From assembly GCA_025361125.1 (NCBI GenBank), contig JANYBM010000022.1, forward strand, positions 1-64,000: a stretch of 64,000 bases of DNA. The letters are read 5' to 3'. Made by a program: the position numbers and the translations under genes. A model generated the notes under the pieces. It was given only the letters and a program-made list of their open reading frames with translations. It was not told the origin of the DNA and ran no database searches. This document shows, piece by piece, positions 45,980 through 55,400 of the stretch. The stretch comes from Holophagaceae bacterium. GTDB lineage: Bacteria; Acidobacteriota; Holophagae; Holophagales; Holophagaceae. Within the stretch, counting starts at the first letter, position 1; the number at the start of each line of letters is the position of its first letter.

Positions 45980-47643
45980 GGGGCGGCAACCGGGAGCAGC
46001 GGTATCTCGACCATGAACGTACTGCCTTTGCCTTTCACGCTCTCGGCGCGGATGTGTCCGTTCATGAAACCCATGAACTTCTGACTGATGGCAAGCCCCA
46101 AGCCGGTGCCTCCAAAACGTCGGGTGATGCTTCCGTCCACTTGTTGAAAGGGTTTAAAGAGTCGTTCCATCTCGCTTTCGCTCATGCCTATACCCGTGTC
46201 GCGGATGCCAATTTTCAGATGCTTGTCTGCCTGAGTTACAAAAAGAATCACTTCACCTTCTTCTGTGAACTTTACGGCATTCCCCACCAGGTTCGTCATC
46301 ACTTGCTTGAGTCTTACCGCATCGCCCATGACCTTCACGGACCATCCGGGGCGTTTGAAAGTAAGCGTGATGGGCTTTTTTCGGACCAACCCTGCAGCCA
46401 TGGCCACGACTTCATCCAATAAAGCCAGGGGGTCCACCTCCTGAAGATCCAATTCCATTTTGCCTGCCTCGATCTTGGAAAGGTCCAGAATGGAATCAAT
46501 GTGACCCAATAGTTGGGTTCCGTTCTGAAAGATGATCTGGAGGTCCTCACGCACGTCCGGGGCCACCCGGTCGTTCTCTTCCTGCATGAGCATCCCTGAA
46601 AATCCGATGATGGCATTCAGGGGCGTACGGAGTTCATGGCTCATGTTGGCCAGGAATTCATCTTTCATGCGGTCGGCTTGTTGAAGTTTCTGATAGCTAT
46701 CCATGAGGCTGACATTCGCCTCCCGCAGTTCGCGGGTCTTTTCTTCGACCTTGAATTCAAGGGTATTGGCCCAAGCTTTCAATTCGCCACGGCTTTGTTC
46801 CAATCCTTTGGTGCGTTCCTGCACGAGTTGCTCAAGATTCGCCCTGATTTCTTCGAGTTCCCAGATGGTCTCCATGAGCTGGCGCGTACGTTCCTGCACG
46901 CGGTATTCCAGTAGCCGATTCTGCCGCTCGATCTCATCCCGACTCACCCTGAGCTTGTTGGTCATGACCTGGAAATTACGGCTCAGTTCCTCCAGCTCGT
47001 CACGGGAATGGGCATCCACGGCCACATCGTCAAAATTGCCCTGGGCCACCATCTGCGCCGCATTGGTAAGCTGGATGATGGGCTTCAGGTAGCGGCGGGA
47101 CATGAAGGCTGTCAAGACGACTCCGAACCCCATGGTGGTAAGGCCGACGATAAGGCTCAGGCGAAAATTTTCGTCCACGATTCTTTGTGTTTCTTCGGTG
47201 CTGAAGCCGACCAACAGCGTTCCAACTGTATTGGGCAGATTTCGATAGATGACCGGCGCCATGGCCACCATCACGCCATCCTGAGGCCGAGTGATGACTT
47301 TGGAGTCGCCCTTGTTCTTGGCATATTCATCCACCCACCCTGGTGAGTTCTGAGTCGAATGCACCCGCGCGCCCGCGGAATCGTAAACCACGCTGAAACT
47401 GAAGGCAGGAATATGATTCACACCCTCCAACACATTAGCGATGTCCTGGCGATTGCCATTACTTAACGCAGGCGTCAACGCATAACTGGCGGTTTCCGCC
47501 ACCTGGCGAGCGCTTACCTCTGCCTGTTTTCGGAGTTGCGACTCCACCCGCCGCGGATAGTACACGACGTTGAACGCAAAAAAGCTGAGCACCAGTGCAC
47601 CAAGTATGAAGCCCAGCTTCGTCTTGATTGAGATGCGAAGCAT
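45976..47643 (-). CDS. Membrane sensor histidine kinase
   Basis: 555 residues. Two membrane spans (about 8-28 and 170-190) bracket an extracytoplasmic sensor of about 140 residues. HAMP follows (RRYLKPIIQLTNAAQMV), then a long coiled coil rich in Glu and Arg. HisKA has the phospho-acceptor in MSHELRTPLNAIIGFSG and HATPase_c has NLVGNAVKFT, DTGIGM and FGGTGLGLAI. All boxes are intact, so it is an active kinase; the REC domain encoded by the overlapping downstream gene is the obvious partner. The stimulus is unknown. Confidence 0.93.
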   Translation of the reverse strand: MLRISIKTKLGFILGALVLSFFAFNVVYYPRRVESQLRKQAEVSARQVAETASYALTPALSNGNRQDIANVLEGVNHIPAFSFSVVYDSAGARVHSTQNSPGWVDEYAKNKGDSKVITRPQDGVMVAMAPVIYRNLPNTVGTLLVGFSTEETQRIVDENFRLSLIVGLTTMGFGVVLTAFMSRRYLKPIIQLTNAAQMVAQGNFDDVAVDAHSRDELEELSRNFQVMTNKLRVSRDEIERQNRLLEYRVQERTRQLMETIWELEEIRANLEQLVQERTKGLEQSRGELKAWANTLEFKVEEKTRELREANVSLMDSYQKLQQADRMKDEFLANMSHELRTPLNAIIGFSGMLMQEENDRVAPDVREDLQIIFQNGTQLLGHIDSILDLSKIEAGKMELDLQEVDPLALLDEVVAMAAGLVRKKPITLTFKRPGWSVKVMGDAVRLKQVMTNLVGNAVKFTEEGEVILFVTQADKHLKIGIRDTGIGMSESEMERLFKPFQQVDGSITRRFGGTGLGLAISQKFMGFMNGHIRAESVKGKGSTFMVEIPLLPVAAP

Positions 47644-47662
47644 GGCTCGAATTGTAAGGCCT

Positions 47663-48187
47663 TTACCGGCCTTCTAAGAAATGAAACCGTGCAGTTCCGT
47701 AGCGCCGGGTGTCCATGAGCTCCCAGGTCGGCAACCTTGCCAACTCGGTGCGCTCATCCGTTTCCCACACCAGAACCCCTCCCTGTGACAGCCATGGCCG
47801 AATGTGCATGGATGCCTTCGCCCAAAGTTCCTCGGATCGCTCATAAGGGGGATCAGAAAAAAGGACAGCAACATTGGAGAAGGTTTCGGGCTTGAGCGCC
47901 AGAACATCCTTGGGTAACAGAGCTACAGCAACCTGACTCAGGTTTTTAAGGAGGAAGGGCTGTGGCTTCGCTTCCACGCACGTGACAGGGCCGTAGCCCC
48001 TGGAATAGGCTTCCAGGGCCACAGCTCCAGTACCCGAGAAGAGATCCACGAAGATGCCCATGGGCCAGGCCTGCAGAATGGAGAAGAGGGCTTCGCGCGC
48101 CCGGTCTGAGGTGGGGCGGACCTCCCGATCATTTTTGGGTGGTCCCTCCAGTCGGCGGCCCCTGATTGACCCGGCGATAATGCGCAT
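47663..48187 (-). CDS. rsmD: 16S rRNA (guanine-966-N2)-methyltransferase
   Basis: 174 residues from the ATG at 48187, preceded by GGAAG; the frame extends to 48211. The family start MRIIAGSIRGRRLEGP is plain, followed by RPTSDRAREALFSIL, the SAM-binding VDLFSGTGAVALEA and the catalytic DPPY in LFSDPPYERSEEL. It methylates 16S rRNA during ribosome assembly. It lies 20 bases after fabH on the same strand; coaD, a frequent neighbour, is absent. Confidence 0.93.
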   Translation of the reverse strand: MRIIAGSIRGRRLEGPPKNDREVRPTSDRAREALFSILQAWPMGIFVDLFSGTGAVALEAYSRGYGPVTCVEAKPQPFLLKNLSQVAVALLPKDVLALKPETFSNVAVLFSDPPYERSEELWAKASMHIRPWLSQGGVLVWETDERTELARLPTWELMDTRRYGTARFHFLEGR

Positions 48188-48207
48188 TACCGGCTTCCAC
48201 CCATCGA

Positions 48208-49209
48208 TCAATACGCCCAGCGGAGCAGGATTGTGCCCCAGGTGAGGCCCGCGCCGAAGGCTGAAAGCAGTACCAGGTCCCCCTTCTCCATGCGGCCTTC
48301 TCCTTTTGCTTGATGCAGAGCGGTGGGAATGGTGGCGGCGGTGGTGTTGGCGTAGCGGTCAATGTTCACGACCATTCGGTCGTTGGGCAATTCCAGTCGC
48401 TTGGCAGCGGCATCCATGATCCGCAAATTGGCCTGGTGCGGCACGAACAGTTTTAAATCGGCGGGTAAAAAGCCATTGCGATCCAGCATGGCACGGCTAC
48501 CTTCGGCCATCTCCCGCACCGCGAATTTGAAGACTTCTGATCCGCTCTGGTGGATAAAGTGTTCTTTGGCATCCACCGTCTCATGGCTTGCAGGCTTTCT
48601 GGAGCCCCCCGCTGGCATATGCAGGATGCACCCGCCGCTGCCATCAATCCGATGTTCGAAGTCAATAATGCCAAGGCCTTCCTCCACCGGTTCAAGGATC
48701 ACCGCGCCGGCACCATCGCCAAAGAGGACACCGGTGGCGCGGTCCTCCATGTTCATGATGGAGCTCATGACATCCACGCCCACCACCGCCACTTTAGAGT
48801 AGGCGCCGGAGGCCACGAGCGCCGCGCCGGACGTGAGGGCATACAAGAATCCGGAACAGGCCGCGGAGAGGTCGAAGCCAAAGGCGTTCTTCGCGCCGAC
48901 AGCATCCTGTATGCGGCAAGCTGTGGCCGGAAAAAAAGTGTCGGGCGTTACGGTGGCCACGATGATCACTTCCAGTTCATCGGCCATCATGCCCCTCTGG
49001 TCCAGTGCCATTTGAAGGGCAGGAACACCAAGATCCGAAGCCCCCTGGCCCTTTTCGACCCAATGCCGTGAGCCAATGCCGGTCCTGGTCCGGATCCACT
49101 CATCGTTGGTTGCCATCACCATGGAAAGATCGTCATTGGTGACGCGCCGTTCCGGGTAGTACTGGCCAGTGGCGGTGATGCCAACGGGACGAGCGAAGTG
49201 ACGAGTCAA
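48208..49209 (-). CDS. fabH: 3-oxoacyl-ACP synthase III
   Basis: Starts fatty acid synthesis by condensing acetyl-CoA with malonyl-ACP. I chose TTG at 49209 because GGAGG lies 5 bases upstream and the protein then begins near the family start; this gives 333 residues. The catalytic triad is in DLSAACSGFLYA (Cys), VPHQANLRIMD (His) and DRYANTTAATIP (Asn). LFGDGAGAVIL and FGAGLTWGTILLRW are also typical. No plsX, fabD or acpP adjoin it. The 326 bases upstream to kdsB contain a degenerate inverted repeat and the two divergent promoters, with no further gene. Confidence 0.95.
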   Translation of the reverse strand: MTRHFARPVGITATGQYYPERRVTNDDLSMVMATNDEWIRTRTGIGSRHWVEKGQGASDLGVPALQMALDQRGMMADELEVIIVATVTPDTFFPATACRIQDAVGAKNAFGFDLSAACSGFLYALTSGAALVASGAYSKVAVVGVDVMSSIMNMEDRATGVLFGDGAGAVILEPVEEGLGIIDFEHRIDGSGGCILHMPAGGSRKPASHETVDAKEHFIHQSGSEVFKFAVREMAEGSRAMLDRNGFLPADLKLFVPHQANLRIMDAAAKRLELPNDRMVVNIDRYANTTAATIPTALHQAKGEGRMEKGDLVLLSAFGAGLTWGTILLRWAY

Positions 49210-49305
49210 ATGAGCCTCCAAGCGAAACTTTGATTGTGCCGTCAAACCACCAGAACGCCAAGGGTTCCAAGGCCCCATGAGGAGCCACAAAGTCATGCAG
49301 AAAAC

Positions 49306-49483
49306 CGAACCGCTAAGACCCAAGGACGCAAAGAAAAGCCGGTTGGGTAAAACGCTTCCTGTGAATTCTGCTTGACCATGTGTGGAGGGCCTCTAGCTCA
49401 GATTCGGTATTAGATGCGATCCTATTGAATTGCAATGGATACAGGATTTTTTTTGCCTTGCGTGTTTGCGTCTTAGTGGTCCG
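49306..49483. repeat. Degenerate inverted repeat pair between fabH and kdsB
   Basis: Bases 49306-49336 (with CTAAGACCCAAGGACGCAA) and the reverse complement of 49453-49483 (with CTAAGACGCAAACACGCAA) match at about three quarters of 31 positions. They face each other across about 115 bases. Such CTAAGACGCAAAG-like strings look like remnants of a dispersed intergenic repeat. Confidence 0.55.
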
Positions 49484-49535
49484 CTTGATTGGGGATTTTT
49501 ACTATTTATATGCTTCATGGTTCTTTGGAGTCTTT

Positions 49536-50333
49536 ATGCTTATGCGCACGCTGGCAGTTATTCCTTCGCGTTACCAGGCTTCACGATTTCCTGGTAAGCC
49601 TTTGGCCTTGATCGCCGGGAAGCCCATGATTCAGTGGGTGTTCGAGGCCGCCTCCAAGGCTTCAGGCGTCACCCGCGTGGTCGTGGCCACGGATGATGAT
49701 CGCATCGCCGCCACGGTGCGGGCGTTTGGCGGCGAGGCTGTAATGACTGACGCGAACCTTCCCTCTGGCACCGATCGCACAGCCGCGGCGCTGGTGGCTC
49801 TGGAGACATCAGGAGCAGCCTTTGATTGCGTATTGAACATTCAGGGCGATGAGCCAGCCATGCATCCGGACACGGTTTCATCGGTGGTTGCATTGATGCA
49901 AGACAATCCGGAGCTACCCATGGGTACCGCAGCCTGTCCTTTCGCCAATGCGGATGAATTGTTCAATCCCAACGCCGTGAAAGTTGTCACCGACGATCAC
50001 AACCGGGCCTTGTATTTCAGCCGCAGCCCCATCCCCTACATCCGTCATTCGAGCCATTTCGAACCGGACTTCCGCCCCTGGATGAATTCCGAACAACTAG
50101 CGCTCTTCAAGCGGCATCTGGGGCTCTACGCCTACCGTCCGGCGATCTTGAAGGCCTTCACCAAGCTGCCGCCCCATCCTCTCGAACAGACCGAGATGCT
50201 CGAACAATTGCGTGCCCTGGCGGCGGGTATTCCCATTGGTGTGGCCCTCACTCCATTTCTAAGCATCGGTGTGGACACACCCGGCGATGTGGCCTCTGCC
50301 GAGGCCCTGCTGAGAGAGCGGGGACTCGCGTAA
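49536..50333 (+). CDS. kdsB: CMP-KDO synthetase
   Basis: Activates KDO with CTP for lipopolysaccharide inner-core synthesis, so the organism probably makes LPS. 265 residues from the ATG at 49536 (GGAG 5 bases upstream); the upstream open frame to 49380 is AT-rich and not protein-like. Signatures: VIPSRYQASRFPGKPLALI, NIQGDEPAMHP, ALYFSRSPIPYI and HLGLYAYRPAIL. The DNA just before the start is noticeably AT-rich, suiting a promoter. Confidence 0.96.
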   Translation: MLMRTLAVIPSRYQASRFPGKPLALIAGKPMIQWVFEAASKASGVTRVVVATDDDRIAATVRAFGGEAVMTDANLPSGTDRTAAALVALETSGAAFDCVLNIQGDEPAMHPDTVSSVVALMQDNPELPMGTAACPFANADELFNPNAVKVVTDDHNRALYFSRSPIPYIRHSSHFEPDFRPWMNSEQLALFKRHLGLYAYRPAILKAFTKLPPHPLEQTEMLEQLRALAAGIPIGVALTPFLSIGVDTPGDVASAEALLRERGLA

Positions 50334-50390
50334 ACTGGAAAAGTCCCGGGTCCTAGGTCCCACCGCCTGCCGCCCTTTCATGGAGTAATT

Positions 50391-51359
50391 GTGTCCCATC
50401 ACAAAGTCATCATTATTGGCACTGGACCCGCAGGCTACACAGCGGCGCTTTATGCCTCGCGCGCAAATCTGACGCCATTGGTTTTTGAAGGAATCCAGCC
50501 CGGTGGCCAACTCACCATCACCACTGAGGTGGACAATTTTCCCGGTTTTCGCAACGGCATTCTGGGTCCCATGCTAATGGAGGAGATGCGTGAGCAGGTG
50601 TTGCGTTTCGGGACCCTCATCAAAAGCGAAACCGTGCTGGAAGTGAACCTGCTGATACGACCCTTCACACTGAAAACAGACAAAGCCGTCTACACGGCGG
50701 ACGCCGTCATCATCGCCACGGGTGCCACCGCCAAATGGCTGGGCATCGGCAAGGATCAGGAACTCTCCATGAGCGGTGGCGGTGTCAGTGCCTGCGCCAC
50801 GTGTGATGGCTTCTTTTTCCGCGGTAAGGAAATCGCTGTGGTGGGCGGCGGTGACACCGCTATCGAGGAGGCAACCTACCTCACCAAGTTCGCCTCCAAA
50901 GTGAATCTAATCCATCGGCGGGACAAGCTGCGGGCATCGAAAGCTATGCAGGAGCGGGCGATCAAAAATGAAAAGATCGTCTTCCACTGGAATAAAGGCG
51001 TGGCGGATGTGCTGACTTCCACCATCGAGACGCCGCTGGGAGAAAAAGTCGAGAAGATCCGGGCGCTGAAGCTCAAGGACACAGTGGATGGAAGCGATTC
51101 AGAGTTGATGGTGGAAGGTCTTTTCGTAGCCATTGGCCATGAGCCAAACACCAAGCTTTTTGCTGGCCAACTGCCAATGGATGAGACGGGCTATCTGCAA
51201 GTGGAGGACGGTTCCAGCCGCACGGCCATCCCGGGCGTGTTTGCCTGCGGCGATGTGCAGGACCATGTCTACCGACAGGCCATCACCGCAGCTGGCTCCG
51301 GATGCATGGCGGCCATTGATGCTGAGCGATGGCTGGCCGCCAATGGATTTGCCGAATAA
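50391..51359 (+). CDS. trxB: Thioredoxin-disulfide reductase
   Basis: NADPH-dependent flavoenzyme that reduces thioredoxin. 322 residues from a GTG. The FAD site IIGTGPAGYTAALYASRA is at the N-terminus, the redox pair is Cys135 and Cys138 in SACATCDGFFF, the NADPH site is VVGGGDTAIEEA with HRRDKLRAS, and VFACGDVQDHVYRQA is near the end. It lies 57 bases after kdsB, where a CCCGGGTCCTAGGTCCC string resembles the short tandem repeats elsewhere in the window. Confidence 0.97.
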   Translation: MSHHKVIIIGTGPAGYTAALYASRANLTPLVFEGIQPGGQLTITTEVDNFPGFRNGILGPMLMEEMREQVLRFGTLIKSETVLEVNLLIRPFTLKTDKAVYTADAVIIATGATAKWLGIGKDQELSMSGGGVSACATCDGFFFRGKEIAVVGGGDTAIEEATYLTKFASKVNLIHRRDKLRASKAMQERAIKNEKIVFHWNKGVADVLTSTIETPLGEKVEKIRALKLKDTVDGSDSELMVEGLFVAIGHEPNTKLFAGQLPMDETGYLQVEDGSSRTAIPGVFACGDVQDHVYRQAITAAGSGCMAAIDAERWLAANGFAE

Positions 51360-51435
51360 AGCCGCATTGGATCAAAAAACGGAAGTCACGCGCTGCTTTT
51401 CACCCATAATGGCGGCACAGAGATAAGGTTTCATC

Positions 51436-52416
51436 GTGCTGTCGAAGGACCAGACCCTAGGAAAGTACCAGATCCTCGACCGTCTTGGGGCGGGCGGGTT
51501 TGGCACGGTGTATTTGGCTATGGATACCTGGGTGAATCGGAAGGTGGCGCTCAAAGTGCCGCACCAGCAGCAGGAAGAGATCGTGGACCTGCTCAAGGAA
51601 CCGCGCATCATGGCGGCGCTCAAGCATCCAAATATCGTTGAACTCATCACGGTTGAACGGAAAAATGGCACGTTTTTCATGGTGCTGGAATTTATCGAAG
51701 GTGAAAGCCTGGACCGACTCATCCGCAAAGAGCGCACCCTCGCACCCACTCGGGCGCTCGAGATCGGTGTGGATATCTGTTCGGCCATCGCGTTTGCACA
51801 CGCCAACCAGATCCTGCACCGGGATTTGCGACCGGCGAACATCCTGATGACCCGGGATGGGGTGGCCAAAGTCACGGATTTCGGCACCAGCCGAATCCTC
51901 GAAATGCAAAAAGATGGCTTTGCGCGCACCCGCATTGGCTCTCCTCCCTACATGGCGCCAGAGCATTTCCGGGGTCGGGCCGTGTTTCAAAGCGATCTCT
52001 GGTCCTTGGGCATCACCATGTATGAAATGCTCACCGGCACCGTCCCTTTCTATGATGCGGATCCGCTGAAGATTGCCCAGGCTTTCCAGACCCAGCCCAT
52101 CGTTGCACCCCATCTCAAGAATTCGAATGTTCCGAAACAACTTTCAGAAGCCGTGATGAAGGCTCTGGCTGTGAATCTTGGCGATCGCTATCTCAGCGCC
52201 CAAGCCATGCTGGATGCTCTCAGGAAGTTGAAGGATGGGGTCGCGAAAGATACACGACCCATGGGCTCAGCTGTGATGAGCCCCTCGGCCACTGGAAGCG
52301 TTCCTGTACAACGGCCCTCTGCTTCATCCAATACCCAACAGCGCCTGTGCCGCTATTGCTACCGTCCCATGGCACGCATGGCCAGCACTTGTCCGAGCTG
52401 TGGGGAGAAAAACTGA
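51436..52416 (+). CDS. Cytosolic Ser/Thr protein kinase with C-terminal zinc ribbon
   Basis: 326 residues from a GTG with AAGG upstream. Hanks kinase domain: LGAGGFGTVYLA, VALKVP, LHRDLRPANILM (the usual Lys after HRDL is Arg), VTDFGTSR and GSPPYMAPEHF. A Ser/Pro-rich linker of about 50 residues ends in a four-Cys zinc ribbon CRYCYRPM...CPSCGEKN. No membrane span. The TamB-like gene begins 2 bases after its stop, so the two are translated from one message. Confidence 0.9.
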   Translation: MLSKDQTLGKYQILDRLGAGGFGTVYLAMDTWVNRKVALKVPHQQQEEIVDLLKEPRIMAALKHPNIVELITVERKNGTFFMVLEFIEGESLDRLIRKERTLAPTRALEIGVDICSAIAFAHANQILHRDLRPANILMTRDGVAKVTDFGTSRILEMQKDGFARTRIGSPPYMAPEHFRGRAVFQSDLWSLGITMYEMLTGTVPFYDADPLKIAQAFQTQPIVAPHLKNSNVPKQLSEAVMKALAVNLGDRYLSAQAMLDALRKLKDGVAKDTRPMGSAVMSPSATGSVPVQRPSASSNTQQRLCRYCYRPMARMASTCPSCGEKN

Positions 52417-52417
52417 A

Positions 52418-55400
52418 ATGGCCACGGAAGTTCCAACCGGTGGCACCACCTCAACCCCTGCAGGCTCTATCAAAACGCCTGTGGAATCGCCTTTGGTTCC
52501 AAAGCGAAGAAAACGATGGGCCCGGCGAATAACTTTTTTTCTTGTGGCTGGGGGGCTTGCGACAGGTGGTGGAGCTTGGCTGCTGCATCAGCCATTTGTG
52601 GGGGACTATGCCCTTGAAAAAGCCGGTGCCTGGGTAAAGGATGAGACAGGCCTGACCTTGGAAGCCCGCAACCTTCAGGTTGGGCTGTTCTCGGGAATGG
52701 TGGCCATGGATGACATCCGTTTGGGGGGTGATCTCCTGAAAATCCGTCGCCTTGAAATCCAAGGGGGCTTGTTCACACTTCTGGGTGGCCAGAAAAACAT
52801 TCATCGCGTTCTGATCCTTGGCCCTGAACTGCGCCTGGACGCCAAGCGCTTGTCGGGCTTGAGGCTTAAGGCTCATCCTCCTCGAACGGATCCTTGGCCC
52901 CAATTCCGGTTGGATAGCTTCGAGTTGAAGGATGGTTTCGTCGAAATCCGCGAGCCCAAATGGGGATTGCCGGAGGCGCATTCAGCCTTTTCAGCACAAG
53001 GGAAAGGGCTTGGTCCCAATCGCCTGAGGGTTGAATTCAAGGCCACTGACATGGCCATGAAAGCTCCGGGTGGCATGGCCACCGGCCACGCGGAAATCAC
53101 CGCGGATCTCTCTGAAACCATCGAAAGGCTTTTGAAGGCCGAGGTGGAATTCGGCCATCAAAAGCTCCAGGCCAGCGGCACCTTCGAGCCAAAATCTGAA
53201 CGGCTTTCCGCCAAGACTAAATCACTTGGGGATCTGGCCCCCGCTCTGAAATTGGGTTTCCAAAAATCAAAGGCCGCCATGAACGGCCAGTTCACCTTGG
53301 AGGTCGGGCTTGAAGGAACAGTTCAAAAACCACTTTGGGATATGCATCTTCAATCGAAAAACCTAGGACCAGGCATCCTGGATCTCCACCCTGGCGAATT
53401 GGAATTCAAGGCCAACGGGAATCTCCAGGAAGCGAAAATCCACAATCTCATTTGGCATTCCGAAAATGGCGATATCGCCCTTGAAGGTGAGTGGAAAAAC
53501 GGACTTCGAACTTCAGTCACAGTTCAAGGGGCCAAGGTTGATCTCAATCCATTGGCGACATATTTGCGAGTAGAGCAAGTCAAGGATTTACTGGCATTCT
53601 TTGATGCCGAAGTTGAGTTACCTGGCAATCCCTGGGGCAAGGACCTCCGCCTTGAGATCCTGAGGGCCAACACCGCTGGCCGAATCCAACGATCAGGGCG
53701 CAACGTGGGTGACTTCAAGGCCAGTTTGGAAACCGGCCAGCTCACGCTCAATGCTCTGAATCTGGAGGTGGAAGATCTGGAACTTCAAGCCCACGCATCC
53801 GGACGGATCGGGCCAAAGGGCATCCAGGACCTGAAGGCAGAAGGCGAAATCAAAACCGACGCAGCCAAGGTCGCTACCGCACTCCATGCCTGGGATCTAG
53901 TGGATCTGAACATGGCCGGCAGGCTCCAGGCGAAGGTGAATCTTTCGATCCATCCTGCGGACGGATTGCTGCTGAATGGCGTCCTCGAAGCAGTGAACCC
54001 GCGCTGGCACGGAGCTACGGCGGACCGTCTATCAGCCAAGGTCCAGATGCAGGGAAGTACTATGAATATCCAGGGTATAGAGGTTGCCAAAGGAGCGGGC
54101 CGTGGCTTCGGCGATATTTGGCTCACCTGGGCTGATCTCCCGCCCAACGTCAGCCAATTTGAATCCTGTTTCCGGGTCTCCAGGTTACCTATATCCGAGG
54201 GTCTGAAGGCAGCAGATCAGGGCGACCTTCCCATTGATGGGAGCACCAGTGGTTGGGCTCGCATTTGGGGCCCCTACGATGCGCTGCAACTGCAAGGTGA
54301 TGGCCTCGTGGAGAACGCCACCGTCTATCAGCTCAACATCCCCGCGACTTCGGCTGAATTCCACATGGAGATCGCCACGAACAGGATTTCACTGCCTGAA
54401 TTCCGTATTGCGGAATCTTTGGGCACCCTCTCGCTGGGCGAACCCGCTCCCCAAGGTCTCCTAGCGCTAAAAGGTAAGCTGGATCTGGATCTGAACCGGA
54501 ATGCCTGGTGGGGCGACTTCGGCGGCACCCTCGATTCAAGTTTGCTGGCGATCCCTGGCCCCCGCATCCAAGCCAAGGTGGAAGGCAAAGTAGAAGGCGG
54601 ATGGGACCATGGGTTCGGCCCTACCTCTTTACCCAACTTCGAAGTGAGCTTTCGCCAGGCACGCATTTTTATGGGTGAACAGAGCCTGGAAAATATTGAA
54701 GGGAGGTTCCAAACCGATCGAGGTGTCGCTGAAGGTTGGATTGGCCAAGGGGGATCCGCCAGCAGAATTCTGGAGCTGGCGGCTTTCGACGACAAGGGCA
54801 TCCTGCGAGCCGGGGGGCACCTCCGCTTGGACCCGACGAGCATTGATACACCTCGCCTGGCCGCACGCATCACCCAAGATTTGATGGAGGACTTGCGTCT
54901 GGAAGCGGATCTTTCAGCAACGTGGGAACCCGAGGGTTTCCATTGGCAAGGTCGCGTCAATCAACTCCTGGCGAGATTTCCAGCCTTCGATCTGACCCAA
55001 GCCCAACCAGCCTTTGTGCATGGAAACCTTGAAGCAGCCCAGATAGATCTGCCCCTGGAAGCACAGGAAAGACCTTCAACACTTCCCGGCCGAATTGATG
55101 CTCCACTCTCTACCGGCTACCTGAGCCTGACGGGATTGGTTCCCTTTTCGACGTCCGGACCTCTGGCTCTGCAGGCCAGGGGATCTGCAGATCTGGGTGA
55201 GTTGAAGACAATCCTTGATGGCTTGATGGAAGTGGATCCCTATAGCCTGCTCGCGGATCTTCAGCCTTCCGGGGCCACCAAGGTTGACCTGCAGCTGCAG
55301 GGCACACCTGCGGAACCGCGGTTGGATGGGACGTTGAAACTTGAAGGGGCGCGCATCCGAGTAGCCACGTATCCACAAAGCGCAGAGAACATCAATGTCA

